DNA of 64,000 nt, taken from the NCBI RefSeq assembly GCF_032341995.1, contig NZ_CP135439.1, forward strand, positions 558,001 through 622,000, written 5' to 3'. Below are positions 7,361 through 15,897 of this stretch, piece after piece. Below the pieces are notes generated by a model. It saw nothing but the letters and a program-made list of their open reading frames with translations, was not told where the DNA came from and ran no database searches. The stretch comes from Domibacillus sp. DTU_2020_1001157_1_SI_ALB_TIR_016. Lineage in GTDB: Bacteria > Bacillota > Bacilli > Bacillales > Domibacillaceae. A program made the translations under genes and the position numbers. Positions within the stretch are counted from its first letter, which is position 1. Every line of letters begins with the position of its first letter.

Positions 7361-9361
7361 ATGATGAAGCGTTTTGCAATGTTTTTGGCAGCGGGTTCAG
7401 CTGCGCTCATCAGCGGCTGCAGCGGACCGGAAGCACCGGAAAGTGAGCTGGAAGCGTATGTGACTGAGTGGCAGGACAACGATTATGGCGGGATGTATGA
7501 ACACTTTACGCAGGAAACCAAATCGTCTATGACGAAAAAAGAGTTTACAGAACGATATAAAAATATCATGTCGGATATTGAAATGGATAAGCTTCAAGTA
7601 GAGCTGCCAACAGAAGAAGACGTGAAGATGGACAATGATCAAACGGCACGGCTGCCGCTTCAAATCCAAATGGAGACCATCGCCGGACCGGTCTCATTTG
7701 AAAAAGAAGCAGTGATGAAGCTGGAAGAAACAGATGAGGGTGAAGAATGGCTGATTGACTGGGATCCTTCTTTTTTGCTGCCTGATTACGGCGAGGGGGA
7801 CAAAGTACGCATTCAAACGCTTGAAGCCCAGCGGGGGCGTATTTTTGACCGGAACGGCAGCTCGCTTGCCGTCAACGGAACAGCGTTGTCGATTGGTGTA
7901 AATGCCGGTGCCATTGATGAAGCAGGGAAAGCGCAGCTGGCCAAACTACTTGGCTTAACAACAGAAGATATAAACAAGCAGCTCGGCCAAAGCTGGGTGC
8001 AGGAAGGGTACTTTGTTCCACTTCAAACCGTCGCTTCATCCAACAAGGAATTGATCAAAAAAGTGTCAACTGTGAAAGGAGCAGCTACAGCTTCCAGAGC
8101 AGTCCGTGTTTACCCATACGGCGCTGCTGCCGGGCACTTAACCGGTTATACAGGTGAAATCAGCGCGGAAGAGCTGAAAGAAAACAAAGGATACACACAA
8201 GGTGATCAAATTGGGAAACGCGGCCTAGAGCAGCTGTTTGAAGAGCGATTGAAAGAAACCGACGGTGTGCAGATTTTTATTGAAAAGAAGGAAGAAGAGC
8301 CGGTAGTTATCGCGAAGAAGGAGCCGAAAAATGGCCAGGATGTAAAGGTAACCATCAATGCAGAAATGCAAAAAACACTGTTTGAACAAATGGAAGGAGC
8401 AGCCGGAACCGCTTCAGCTGTAGAACCGGCTTCAGGAGATGTGCTGGCGCTTGTTTCCTCTCCTTCTTTTGATCCAAACGAATTTGCCCGGGGCATACCC
8501 GCAAACCGGTATACCGAGCTTCAAGATGATCCAAAGCAGCCGCTCTTGAATCGCTTTGCGGCGGCTTACTCACCAGGCTCCACCATGAAGCCGATTACAG
8601 CGTCCGTTGCGATGAATGCGGGGAAACTGGATCCAGCGGCCGGTAAAACGATTGAAGGGCTTCAATGGCAAAAAGATGCGTCGTGGGGCAATTACCGGGT
8701 AACCCGTGTCAGTGAGTCGGCGGGTCCTGTAAATTTGGAATCCGCTATCGTGGCATCTGATAATATTTATTTTGCGATGGCGGCGCTTGATACGGGAGCA
8801 GATGGAATGAAAGCGGGACTCCAATCATTTGGATTTGGCGTAGAGTATCCGTTTGCTTATCCGGTGCGTGAGTCGCAGATCTCAAATACTGGCACATTTG
8901 ATTCAGACATTTTACTGGCTGATACCGGGTACGGCCAGGGAGAAGTACTTACATCGATGACGCATCTGGCCAATGCCTATGGAGCTTTTTTAAATAAAGG
9001 GACGATGATGAAGCCGCTCCTGCTTCTTGATGATGAGCCGTCTGTCTGGCAGAAAGAACTTGTGACAGAAGAACAAGCGTCTATCATTCGAAAAGGACTG
9101 CGCGGCGTAGTAGAACGTGGAACCGCCCGCGCTGCGAATGTTGAAGGCATGGCCATCTCCGGCAAAACCGGCACAGCTGAAATCAAAGAGAAACAAGGAA
9201 CGACTGGAAAAGAAAACGGCTTATTTGTTTCCTATGATGCAAACAATCCGTCTTTTATCCTTGCGCTGCTTGTGGAAGATGCGGCAGAAGCGGGTGGAAG
9301 CAAAGAAGCGGTCGACAAAGCGCGTGCTTTTTATGTAAAATGGAAGTCGTATCGTAAATAA
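7361..9361 (+). CDS. pbpC: Class B penicillin-binding lipoprotein (PBP3/PbpC-like)
   Basis: A 666-residue D,D-transpeptidase that cross-links peptidoglycan on the outer membrane face. A lipoprotein signal ends at LISGC (Cys20). An NTF2-like MecA_N domain follows (about residues 25-140), then the PBP dimerisation domain (about 150-310), and a transpeptidase domain with SPGSTMKP (nucleophile Ser near 407), ASDN (near 466) and SGKTGTAE (Lys near 602). Length and domain order match B. subtilis PbpC (PBP3) and the MecA/PBP2a architecture. GGGGGGAG precedes the ATG-ATG start. A low-affinity PBP role in beta-lactam tolerance is known for this architecture, but resistance cannot be judged from sequence alone. 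Confidence 0.85.
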   Translation: MMKRFAMFLAAGSAALISGCSGPEAPESELEAYVTEWQDNDYGGMYEHFTQETKSSMTKKEFTERYKNIMSDIEMDKLQVELPTEEDVKMDNDQTARLPLQIQMETIAGPVSFEKEAVMKLEETDEGEEWLIDWDPSFLLPDYGEGDKVRIQTLEAQRGRIFDRNGSSLAVNGTALSIGVNAGAIDEAGKAQLAKLLGLTTEDINKQLGQSWVQEGYFVPLQTVASSNKELIKKVSTVKGAATASRAVRVYPYGAAAGHLTGYTGEISAEELKENKGYTQGDQIGKRGLEQLFEERLKETDGVQIFIEKKEEEPVVIAKKEPKNGQDVKVTINAEMQKTLFEQMEGAAGTASAVEPASGDVLALVSSPSFDPNEFARGIPANRYTELQDDPKQPLLNRFAAAYSPGSTMKPITASVAMNAGKLDPAAGKTIEGLQWQKDASWGNYRVTRVSESAGPVNLESAIVASDNIYFAMAALDTGADGMKAGLQSFGFGVEYPFAYPVRESQISNTGTFDSDILLADTGYGQGEVLTSMTHLANAYGAFLNKGTMMKPLLLLDDEPSVWQKELVTEEQASIIRKGLRGVVERGTARAANVEGMAISGKTGTAEIKEKQGTTGKENGLFVSYDANNPSFILALLVEDAAEAGGSKEAVDKARAFYVKWKSYRK

Positions 9362-9421
9362 GAAAATATAGGTTTTTCTCTAGATCATTAGACCGAAAGA
9401 ATAAAAGTTTACTAGAAGTGA

Positions 9422-9448
9422 TAAAAAGCCAAGAAAACTAGACGATAG
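9422..9448 (+). promoter_or_regulatory. Sigma-D promoter of the lytF-like gene
   Basis: TAAA at 9422-9425, a 15-base spacer, then GACGATAG at 9441-9448, against the sigma-D consensus TAAA-N12-16-GCCGATAT. It lies 38 bases upstream of the start codon. Sigma-D control of LytF is established in B. subtilis, where it supports cell separation of motile cells. Confidence 0.75.
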
Positions 9449-9486
9449 AACTAGAGAGTAGATACGAAGAGTAGAGGAGCGATCCA

Positions 9487-10932
9487 ATGAATAAAACGGT
9501 TATTTCTTTAACAGCTGCAGCATTTATCGCAACCGGTGCCGCGTCGGCTGCGCATGCTTCAGAACTGTACACAGTGAAAAAGGGTGACACGCTGTTCAGC
9601 ATCGCCAACCAGTACAAACTATCAGTCGTTCAGTTAATGGAACTAAACGATCTTACGTCGGATGCGTTGTCCATTAATGACCAGCTTATCGTTTCCCAAA
9701 CGGAAGAAAACGTTCAGGAAGAGCCGAATGAGGTCGAAGCAGAAACAGCGGAACCGGCAGCAGTTGTGTATACAGCTGCGGCTTCTTCTTACACCGTTCA
9801 AAGTGGGGACTCTCTTGGTTTGATTGCTTCCCGCTATAAAACAAGCGTTTCAGCACTAAAACAATTAAACGGTCTTTCAAGCGATGTGATTTATGCAGGG
9901 CAGAAGCTGAAGGTGAGTGGAAGTGCTTCTTCAACGCCGGCCAGTACGTCCAGGCCATCGACTTCAACTTCAACGAGTACATATACTGTACAGAGAGGGG
10001 ATTCTCTTGGTCTCATTGCTTCCCGCTTCAAAACAAGCGTTTCAGCGCTGAAGCAATTAAATGCTCTTTCAACGGATGTGATTTATGCAGGTCAGAAGCT
10101 GAAGGTGAGCGGCAGTGCCTCTTCTTCAACGCCGGCCGCTAATACGGGCACATCGAAGCCATCAACTTCAACCGGCACATACACTGTACAAAGCGGAGAT
10201 TCTCTCGGACTCATTGCTTCCCGCTTCAAAACAACGGTCTCGTCACTGAAGCAATTAAATGGTTTAACAACCGATGTGATTTACGTTGGACAAAAACTGA
10301 AAGTAAGCGGCAGTGCCCCTGTTACTCAAAGTCCGTCTTCACATAATCAACCATCGTCTTCCATGTCTAATGGTCTATACATCGTGCAAAGCGGAGATTC
10401 ATTGGGTATCATTGCTTCAAGGTATGGAATGACTGTGGCGGCGCTGAAACAAATGAACGGCTTGAAATCAGACGTTATTTTCGTTGGACAGAAATTAAAG
10501 GTAGCCGGCAGTGCAGGTGCTGGCAAGACGCCGACACAGGTAAGCAATCCCGCTTCTTCCGGCGGTTACAGCGTCAACACGCTGATCAGTACGGCAAAGT
10601 CCTTGATGGGCATTCCTTACGTATGGGGCGGTGCGTCCACTTCTGGCTTTGATTGCAGCGGCTTTATTTATTATGTGTACAAAGAAGCGGGCAAAAGTAT
10701 TGCCCGGACAAATACAGAGGGCTATTATAGCCGTTCCTACGAAGTTTCCAGTCCGGCTGTAGGGGATCTTGTGTTTTTTAGCAATACGTATAAAAAAGGC
10801 ATTTCCCATATGGGGATTTATATTGGCGGCGGGCAGTTTATCCACGCCAGCTCTTCGTCCGGTATTACCATTTCAAATTTAAGCAATTCGTACTTTCAAC
10901 CAAGATTCACTGCTTTTAAACGATTCTACTAA
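9487..10932 (+). CDS. lytF: Five-LysM NlpC/P60 endopeptidase (LytF-like autolysin)
   Basis: A secreted 481-residue D,L-endopeptidase. A signal peptide (cleaved near AHA-S, residue 24) is followed by five LysM domains beginning at about residues 26, 99, 160, 230 and 298, separated by Ser/Thr/Pro linkers, and a C-terminal NlpC/P60 domain (about 365-481). The nucleophile is Cys390 in DCSGF and the histidine is His441 in GISHMGIY. LysM copies 2-4 are almost identical, a sign of recent internal duplication or gene conversion. Domain count and length fit B. subtilis LytF (five LysM) better than CwlS (four) or LytE (three). A sigma-D promoter upstream ties it to motility and daughter-cell separation. 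Confidence 0.85.
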   Translation: MNKTVISLTAAAFIATGAASAAHASELYTVKKGDTLFSIANQYKLSVVQLMELNDLTSDALSINDQLIVSQTEENVQEEPNEVEAETAEPAAVVYTAAASSYTVQSGDSLGLIASRYKTSVSALKQLNGLSSDVIYAGQKLKVSGSASSTPASTSRPSTSTSTSTYTVQRGDSLGLIASRFKTSVSALKQLNALSTDVIYAGQKLKVSGSASSSTPAANTGTSKPSTSTGTYTVQSGDSLGLIASRFKTTVSSLKQLNGLTTDVIYVGQKLKVSGSAPVTQSPSSHNQPSSSMSNGLYIVQSGDSLGIIASRYGMTVAALKQMNGLKSDVIFVGQKLKVAGSAGAGKTPTQVSNPASSGGYSVNTLISTAKSLMGIPYVWGGASTSGFDCSGFIYYVYKEAGKSIARTNTEGYYSRSYEVSSPAVGDLVFFSNTYKKGISHMGIYIGGGQFIHASSSSGITISNLSNSYFQPRFTAFKRFY

Positions 10933-10963
10933 AAAACGGTCCCATATAGGGACCGTTTTTTAT
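10931..10963. terminator. Bidirectional terminator between lytF and the anchored orphan
   Basis: AAAAACGGTCCC and GGGACCGTTTTT pair around TATA between two convergent genes. Confidence 0.9.
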
Positions 10964-12003
10964 TTTCGTTTTGAAAGAGCGTTTCGCACATCCTGCAGAT
11001 GCTGGTCGATATTTTCTTTGGTTACATAAACACCAAATGGGCTTTCAGCATCAGGGCCCGCATCGATCCGCTTGGCGATTTTTGTGCCGGTTTCCGGATA
11101 AAAGTGGTGGCCGTCAAAATAGTTGTTTAAATCGTTGGTCACTTCATTCGGATACATAAAGTTATAAACACCGCCGTACACACCTACTAGGTCACGCAGC
11201 CATTGTTCATAGTCTTTAAGGTGGCCCGTTTCAACAAGTGCATCAAACAGCTCCATTGAAATCGGTGTCGTATAAACGATTTTTTCTACATTCGGATGTC
11301 GTTTGTTGAATATCGTTAAATATTCCTTGTATCTCGGGTTATACACATAGTGGCTTCCATAGAATTCCTGTTTAAAGCGATTGATTTTTTGTGCTGTTTG
11401 TTCTTCACGCTCTTTTTGAGAAATTTCTTTGGCGTCCGCTACATTTTCCCGATTATATACACGTTCAAGCGATACCTCATTTGTGATAGACATACGGGCG
11501 TCTTTCAGTGAATACTTGAGTGTATCGAGCGATAGTAAATTTTTAAACCGGTAAAGCGGATCTTCAAACTGTTTTTCATAGTTGGTCAGTGAATAGGGCT
11601 GGCTGCTTTCCTGAACAGACGATTTAAAGAAATCGAGTCCTAAAATCACACGCTGGATCGGCTGCTCACTATGTTTTTCCGCGAAAGCCAGGAAGGTGTC
11701 ATACTCGCGAATCGACATATTGCTGACGGAATAATTGTATACCTTCATGCTTTTAAACTCATGCTGATCAACATAAGTAGACCGGCTGGAACCGAGCAGG
11801 ATCGTATCATATGAAAAAGGCTGAAAGTAAATCCGGTTTGTTTTTTGCTGCCGTTCATTAATCACATCCTGGCGGTCATTCCAGGCATGCTTCGGACTGA
11901 ATGTCCAAAGAGGGTCAATCAGATAGTTGAATGCAGCAAGCGGCACAAGCGCCAAAAAGAAAAGAGAAAAAAAGATTGCCAGAAATCGTCTGGACTGCTT
12001 CAC
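10960..12003 (-). CDS. Membrane-anchored extracellular protein, SGNH/DltD-like by general look
   Basis: A 347-residue protein with one N-terminal membrane helix (about residues 8-28, FLAIFFSLFFLALVPLAAF) and an extracytoplasmic remainder. A LGSSRSTYVD block (about 69-78) resembles the GDSR/GxSR nucleophile block of SGNH hydrolases and AlgX/DltD-type acyl-transfer proteins, and a late YFDGHHFYPETG contains an Asp/His pair compatible with the D-x-x-H of that fold. Function is not assigned. The start is the GTG at 12003 with AAGGTG eight bases upstream; the GTG at 12012 would overlap the ribosome site. It is monocistronic, between lytF and the toxin-like locus. Confidence 0.5.
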   Translation of the reverse strand: MKQSRRFLAIFFSLFFLALVPLAAFNYLIDPLWTFSPKHAWNDRQDVINERQQKTNRIYFQPFSYDTILLGSSRSTYVDQHEFKSMKVYNYSVSNMSIREYDTFLAFAEKHSEQPIQRVILGLDFFKSSVQESSQPYSLTNYEKQFEDPLYRFKNLLSLDTLKYSLKDARMSITNEVSLERVYNRENVADAKEISQKEREEQTAQKINRFKQEFYGSHYVYNPRYKEYLTIFNKRHPNVEKIVYTTPISMELFDALVETGHLKDYEQWLRDLVGVYGGVYNFMYPNEVTNDLNNYFDGHHFYPETGTKIAKRIDAGPDAESPFGVYVTKENIDQHLQDVRNALSKRK

Positions 12004-12102
12004 GCATATCACACCTTAATGTTAAAATAAAAAACTTGCATACTACTTCCTTACAGGCAGAGTCTAAGAAAAGAAAATTTCTGTTTGTCTATTAAAATGG
12101 AT

Positions 12103-12132
12103 GCTGTCGTTAACATAACGGTTAACGACAGC
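12103..12132 (-). terminator. Hairpin downstream of the mini-toxin ORF
   Basis: GCTGTCGTTAAC and GTTAACGACAGC form a 12-bp perfect stem around ATAACG. The tail on the minus strand is only moderately T-rich. It fits the 3' end of a short minus-strand transcript carrying the 12152-12235 peptide. Confidence 0.6.
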
Positions 12133-12151
12133 CTTAATCATACTACAGCTC

Positions 12152-12235
12152 TTATTTTTCGACAATAAGCCGTGAGGCCGCTTCAATTATGAAAATAACA
12201 GTTGTAAGTGCAAAAAGATGTGATAGAATGGACAT
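12152..12235 (-). CDS. 27-residue hydrophobic peptide, candidate type I toxin
   Basis: The peptide begins MSILSHLFALTTVIFIIEAA and ends with SRLIVEK: one membrane span with a charged C-terminal tail. This is the build of Fst/Ldr-type toxins, and the I-F-x(3)-E-x(2)-S-R arrangement is reminiscent of Fst. GGAA lies seven to eight bases upstream of the ATG, a weak ribosome site. A hairpin follows the stop codon. On the opposite strand a promoter with an extended -10 begins an RNA exactly at this start codon and runs through the presumed 5' UTR to a terminator. The frame is open further upstream, but that part overlaps the antisense RNA and has no ribosome site. The peptide is unproven. Confidence 0.45.
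   Translation of the reverse strand: MSILSHLFALTTVIFIIEAASRLIVEK
12202..12229 (+). promoter_or_regulatory. Promoter of the antisense RNA opposite the mini-toxin
   Basis: TTGTAA at 12202-12207, a 16-base spacer, and TAGAAT at 12224-12229 with a TGA just upstream, giving an extended -10. Transcription would begin near 12236. Confidence 0.5.
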
Positions 12236-12332
12236 ATAGTTTCCGTTTTGTATGTAAATAACTCGTTTTGTTAGAACGTGGTTGGTACAAGCTGTGAGCA
12301 TCTGTCCGGTATGGCAGGTGCTTATTTTATTG
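12236..12332 (+). ncRNA. Candidate antisense antitoxin RNA
   Basis: A roughly 95-base transcript is bounded by the promoter above and an intrinsic terminator (AGCATCTG pairing with CAGGTGCT around TCCGGTATGG, then TTATTTTATT) at 12297-12330. It contains no reading frame with a ribosome site. It is fully complementary to the presumed 5' UTR of the minus-strand mini-toxin mRNA, whose -10-like TACAAT lies at 12329-12334. This geometry suits translational blocking of the toxin. The extent is inferred from signals only. Confidence 0.4.
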
Positions 12333-12342
12333 TATCCCACTA

Positions 12343-12391
12343 AAAAAAGTGCGCTTATCATCAGTCTAGCTGACGATAAGCGCACTTTTTT
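12343..12391. terminator. Terminator of the secA2-slaP operon
   Basis: AAAAAAGTGCGCTTATC and GATAAGCGCACTTTTTT pair around an 11-base segment containing CTAGCTG. The stem is symmetric with A/T runs on both sides, so it would stop transcription in either direction, isolating the toxin-like locus from the operon. Confidence 0.9.
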
Positions 12392-13289
12392 ATTTGCTTA
12401 CCCGAACACTCCATTTGGAGAAATCGGCATTTTCTTTTTGAACGAGCGAGGCCGGAAAAACAAATGACCATGGCTTTGTTGTATTCGCTTTTACTTCAAA
12501 ATCACCGACGTTGAATTGACCCTGGGCAACAAGATCGCCGGCTGCATCAAAAAGCTGCAGCGGCAGTTTTTCAATATTTACATTCCGTTCATATCCATTT
12601 CGGATTAGCAGAGAAATCGTTAAATCTCCATTATCGAGTGTAGCGGCGCTTAATCCCGTAAAATTCAGTTCATTTTTAGCGGGATTTCCGAGCTTCTCTA
12701 CAATACGCTTCAGGTTTTCTTTTTGCTCTTCAGGCAGGGTCTTGTCCCATTTTTCATCAAGATCAAGCTTATGCTTGCGCGATGTTAAATCAAACGCAAC
12801 CGACCAGTTTTCTTTGCCCAGCTCAACCCGTGGGTCAAGGGACGCAGCAGGAAAAAGAAACGTCCACGGACGGCTTGAGTCAGCCGGCAGTGAGCCGAGA
12901 TCTTTTAAGTTAAACGTATCCCGCGCTTTGAGTTCATTTTTTTCATTCAGCAAAAGAAGCGGGACCTCGCCGAGTGTCATCTCCCGCTCAACGGTATTGC
13001 GGACAAAAGCGGAAACCGCAATGCCATTCGGCTGTTCGCTCCACTCAATGCCGGAAAGAGACAGCTGGTTTCGTTTAAGCGGCGGCAGTTCGTTATTTAA
13101 AAATCGCAGTACATACATTTGCTCCTGAGAAACCGTCTGGGACGGATGAAGCGACAAGTCTGTTGTTACTTCCTCAGTGCCGGCTTCTGTTTCTCCGCCA
13201 GTGACATCGGCGGCAGAAACAGAAGCTTCACGCCCATCATTTTTTAGTGTATCGTCATTTTTCCCTTTTCGTTTAAAGAAAGAAAACAT
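12390..13289 (-). CDS. slaP: Accessory Sec system S-layer assembly protein (SlaP-like)
   Basis: A 299-residue cytoplasmic protein with two tandem repeats of a roughly 120-residue beta-rich module. Each has a (D/E)xGxL-type strand and a PWSFVFPA or PWTFLFPA signature (near residues 165-172 and 270-277). This is the SLAP_DUP architecture. An acidic Ser/Glu/Thr-rich N-terminus precedes them. In Bacillus anthracis SlaP works with SecA2 in export of S-layer proteins. Here the start codon lies three bases after the secA2 stop codon, with AAAGGAG placed inside the end of secA2, so the pair is cotranscribed and probably translationally linked. No export signal is present, as expected for a cytosolic helper. 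Confidence 0.8.
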   Translation of the reverse strand: MFSFFKRKGKNDDTLKNDGREASVSAADVTGGETEAGTEEVTTDLSLHPSQTVSQEQMYVLRFLNNELPPLKRNQLSLSGIEWSEQPNGIAVSAFVRNTVEREMTLGEVPLLLLNEKNELKARDTFNLKDLGSLPADSSRPWTFLFPAASLDPRVELGKENWSVAFDLTSRKHKLDLDEKWDKTLPEEQKENLKRIVEKLGNPAKNELNFTGLSAATLDNGDLTISLLIRNGYERNVNIEKLPLQLFDAAGDLVAQGQFNVGDFEVKANTTKPWSFVFPASLVQKENADFSKWSVRVSK

Positions 13290-13292
13290 CGG

Positions 13293-15644
13293 TTAATTCT
13301 CCTTTTTCGTTAATTCCGTCATTAAAGCGGCCGTTTTGGCAGAAATAGAACGAAGCAGGTCGCGGTAAGACGTTTGGAAAAGCTGCAGTCCTTCACGTGC
13401 ATAAATGCGCATCGGATCCTCCTGCTGATAATGGCGCAGGCCAATGCCTTCTTTTAAGCGGGTCATTTGTTCCAGGTGATGAACCCAGGCGGCATCCAGA
13501 TCGGCTGTCATGATCCGTTTAATGCCTTCATCCCAGGAAGGATCATATTCATTGTTTACCCAGGCGAGATAGTCGGCTAAAACAGGTTCAACTGTACGCT
13601 CCACTTCTTTTTTGCTGGAGACTTCTTCCGGAAGGGGAACCTCACGTCCGCCAAACATCGCTTGAAGATGGCCGGAAAGAATGTCGAGCGCCCATTCTTC
13701 GGGTTCTGCTTCCTCATGGCAATGGTGGTTGATTTCTTCCCGGACCGAACGCGTAATCATATCTGCAAGACGATCCTTTTGAGACTCGTCATCGATAATG
13801 GCGTTGCGCAGTCCGAAAATAACACCGCGCTGCTCATTAATAACGTCATCGAGTTTTAAGTTATACTCGCGAATCGAATAATTGGAGCCTTCCACAATCC
13901 GCTGAACGCGGTCCACAAATTCGTGTATTTTTTTGTTTGTAACAAGACCTTCACTGTTTGTCTGCACTTTTTTCTCGAGCTTTGCTAAATCATCCTTGGC
14001 AAAGCGGCGGAACATCGCATCTTCCAGTGAAATAATGAATTCACTTGATCCCGGATCACCCTGGCGCCCGGCCCGGCCTTTAAGCTGGTTGTCCACGCGG
14101 CGGCTTTCATGGCGTTCAGTGCCGATCACGTGAAGACCGCCGAGTTCCGGTACGCCTTCCCCAAGCAGGATATCGGTACCGCGTCCGGCCATGTTTGTCG
14201 CAATGGTAATGTGGCCGCGCTGGCCAGAACGGGAAATAAGCTCTACTTCCTGTTCTACGCTTTTTGCGTTTAACAGCTCAAAAGACAAGCCGGCATCTTC
14301 AAAGTGCTGGGCGATTTTTTCGGACTGCAAAATAGAAGTGGTTCCGACTAATACAGGCTGTCCGCTTGCGTGGCGCTCAGCTGTTTCTGCTGTGACAGCG
14401 GCGTATTTTTCCTCGATTGTCTGGTAAATGCGGTCAGGCATGTCCACACGCTGTACCGGCCGGTTGGTTGGAACCGGGATGACCTGCATGTTATAAACAT
14501 CGAGCAGTTCTTTTTCTTCCGTTTTCGCCGTACCGGTCATGCCCGATAAGAACGGATACATACGGAAATAGTTTTGAATTGTGATAGAAGCCTGTGTTTT
14601 GTTTTCATCCGTTATTTCCAGGCCTTCTTTTGCTTCAATCGCCTGATGAAGGCCATCTGACAGCGTTCTGCCTTCCATCGTCCGGCCGGTAAACATATCG
14701 ACAAGGAGAATTTTCCCGTCTTTCACGATATAGTCCACGTCTTTTTCGAACATCACATGTGCCCGGACGGCCTGAATCATATAGTGATAAAGCGTTTGGT
14801 GTTCCAGTTCGTATAAATTGTCAATGCCAAATGCTTTTTCGACTTTTTCAATCCCGCCGTCAGTTAAGCTGACCGCTTTTGTTTCATCATCTAAATGATA
14901 ATCCTCATCCCGGACAAAACGCTTGGCTACACGTGAGCCGATGTAATGAAGGTCAGCGGCAGGCGGCATTTTGCCGGCAATAATAAGCGGTGTTTTGGCT
15001 TCGTCGATTAAAACGCTGTCTACTTCGTCAATAATAGCGAAATGGTACGGACGCTGAACACGCTGAGAAGGGTGCCAGACCATATTGTCACGCAGGTAAT
15101 CAAATCCAAATTCTGTTCCGACTCCATATGTAATGTCTGCATTGTAAGCTTCCTGCTTTTCTTTACCGTCCATAAGCGGCACATTTAAGCCAACGCTCAG
15201 ACCGAGAAATTCATGAAGCGGTCCAATGGTGTCACGGTCGCGTTTCGCCAAATATTCATTTACGGTAATCACGTGAACGCCCTTGCCCTCAAGAGCGCGC
15301 AGGTAGCTTGGCAGGGAAGCGACGAGCGTTTTTCCTTCGCCAGTTGCCATTTCCGCAATGTTGGCGTCGGATAAAATCAAGCCGCCAATGAGCTGAACAT
15401 CGTAATGGCGCATGCCAAGAACACGTTTCGCCGCTTCGCGTACAACGGCAAACGCCTCTGTTTTAATATCTTCAATGGAAGCACCGCCGGCAAGACGCTC
15501 TTTAAATTCCGCTGTTTTGCCGCGCAGCTCTTCGTCTGTTAAGCCCTCAATGGCTGCTTCCTGCTCATTGATGGCTGTTACAAGTTTTCGGTATGTTTTT
15601 AACTGCCGATCGGCAGCATCTTTTTTTCGAAATAATGAAACCAA
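13293..15644 (-). CDS. secA2: Accessory preprotein translocase ATPase SecA2
   Basis: A 783-residue DEAD-motor ATPase of the SecA family. It has Walker A in MATGEGKTLVA (about residues 97-107), the Walker B/DEVD box in IIDEVDSVLIDEA, helicase-like SGMTGTAKTEEKE, and TNMAGRGTDI, GTERHESRR and QLKGRAGRQGDPG motifs. It is shorter than housekeeping SecA and lacks the C-terminal Cys-rich zinc tail, both typical of SecA2. The adjacent slaP-like gene confirms the accessory system, which in B. anthracis exports Sap and EA1-type S-layer proteins. The start is a TTG at 15644 preceded by GGGGAG. The SLH-domain protein at 30.5 kb is a plausible cargo, by inference only. Confidence 0.9.
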   Translation of the reverse strand: MVSLFRKKDAADRQLKTYRKLVTAINEQEAAIEGLTDEELRGKTAEFKERLAGGASIEDIKTEAFAVVREAAKRVLGMRHYDVQLIGGLILSDANIAEMATGEGKTLVASLPSYLRALEGKGVHVITVNEYLAKRDRDTIGPLHEFLGLSVGLNVPLMDGKEKQEAYNADITYGVGTEFGFDYLRDNMVWHPSQRVQRPYHFAIIDEVDSVLIDEAKTPLIIAGKMPPAADLHYIGSRVAKRFVRDEDYHLDDETKAVSLTDGGIEKVEKAFGIDNLYELEHQTLYHYMIQAVRAHVMFEKDVDYIVKDGKILLVDMFTGRTMEGRTLSDGLHQAIEAKEGLEITDENKTQASITIQNYFRMYPFLSGMTGTAKTEEKELLDVYNMQVIPVPTNRPVQRVDMPDRIYQTIEEKYAAVTAETAERHASGQPVLVGTTSILQSEKIAQHFEDAGLSFELLNAKSVEQEVELISRSGQRGHITIATNMAGRGTDILLGEGVPELGGLHVIGTERHESRRVDNQLKGRAGRQGDPGSSEFIISLEDAMFRRFAKDDLAKLEKKVQTNSEGLVTNKKIHEFVDRVQRIVEGSNYSIREYNLKLDDVINEQRGVIFGLRNAIIDDESQKDRLADMITRSVREEINHHCHEEAEPEEWALDILSGHLQAMFGGREVPLPEEVSSKKEVERTVEPVLADYLAWVNNEYDPSWDEGIKRIMTADLDAAWVHHLEQMTRLKEGIGLRHYQQEDPMRIYAREGLQLFQTSYRDLLRSISAKTAALMTELTKKEN

Positions 15645-15897
15645 TTTATTTCACTCCCCAGAATACGTCCATGGGCCCGTCTTATGCGGTTCACAAAGGC
15701 ATGATAGCTGGATGCCGCGCATGCAGCTGCCCATCCTTATCTTAACAGAAGACTGCATGAAAGAAAATATCAGGTCTTTTTCATGTTTATGGTGGATATA
15801 ATGATGGTTTGGGCTTATAATGTTGAAATTGAGGGCAAATAAAAATAATGACGTTCATCATATACACTATGCTTCTGGCCAACAGAGGGAGGATCTT

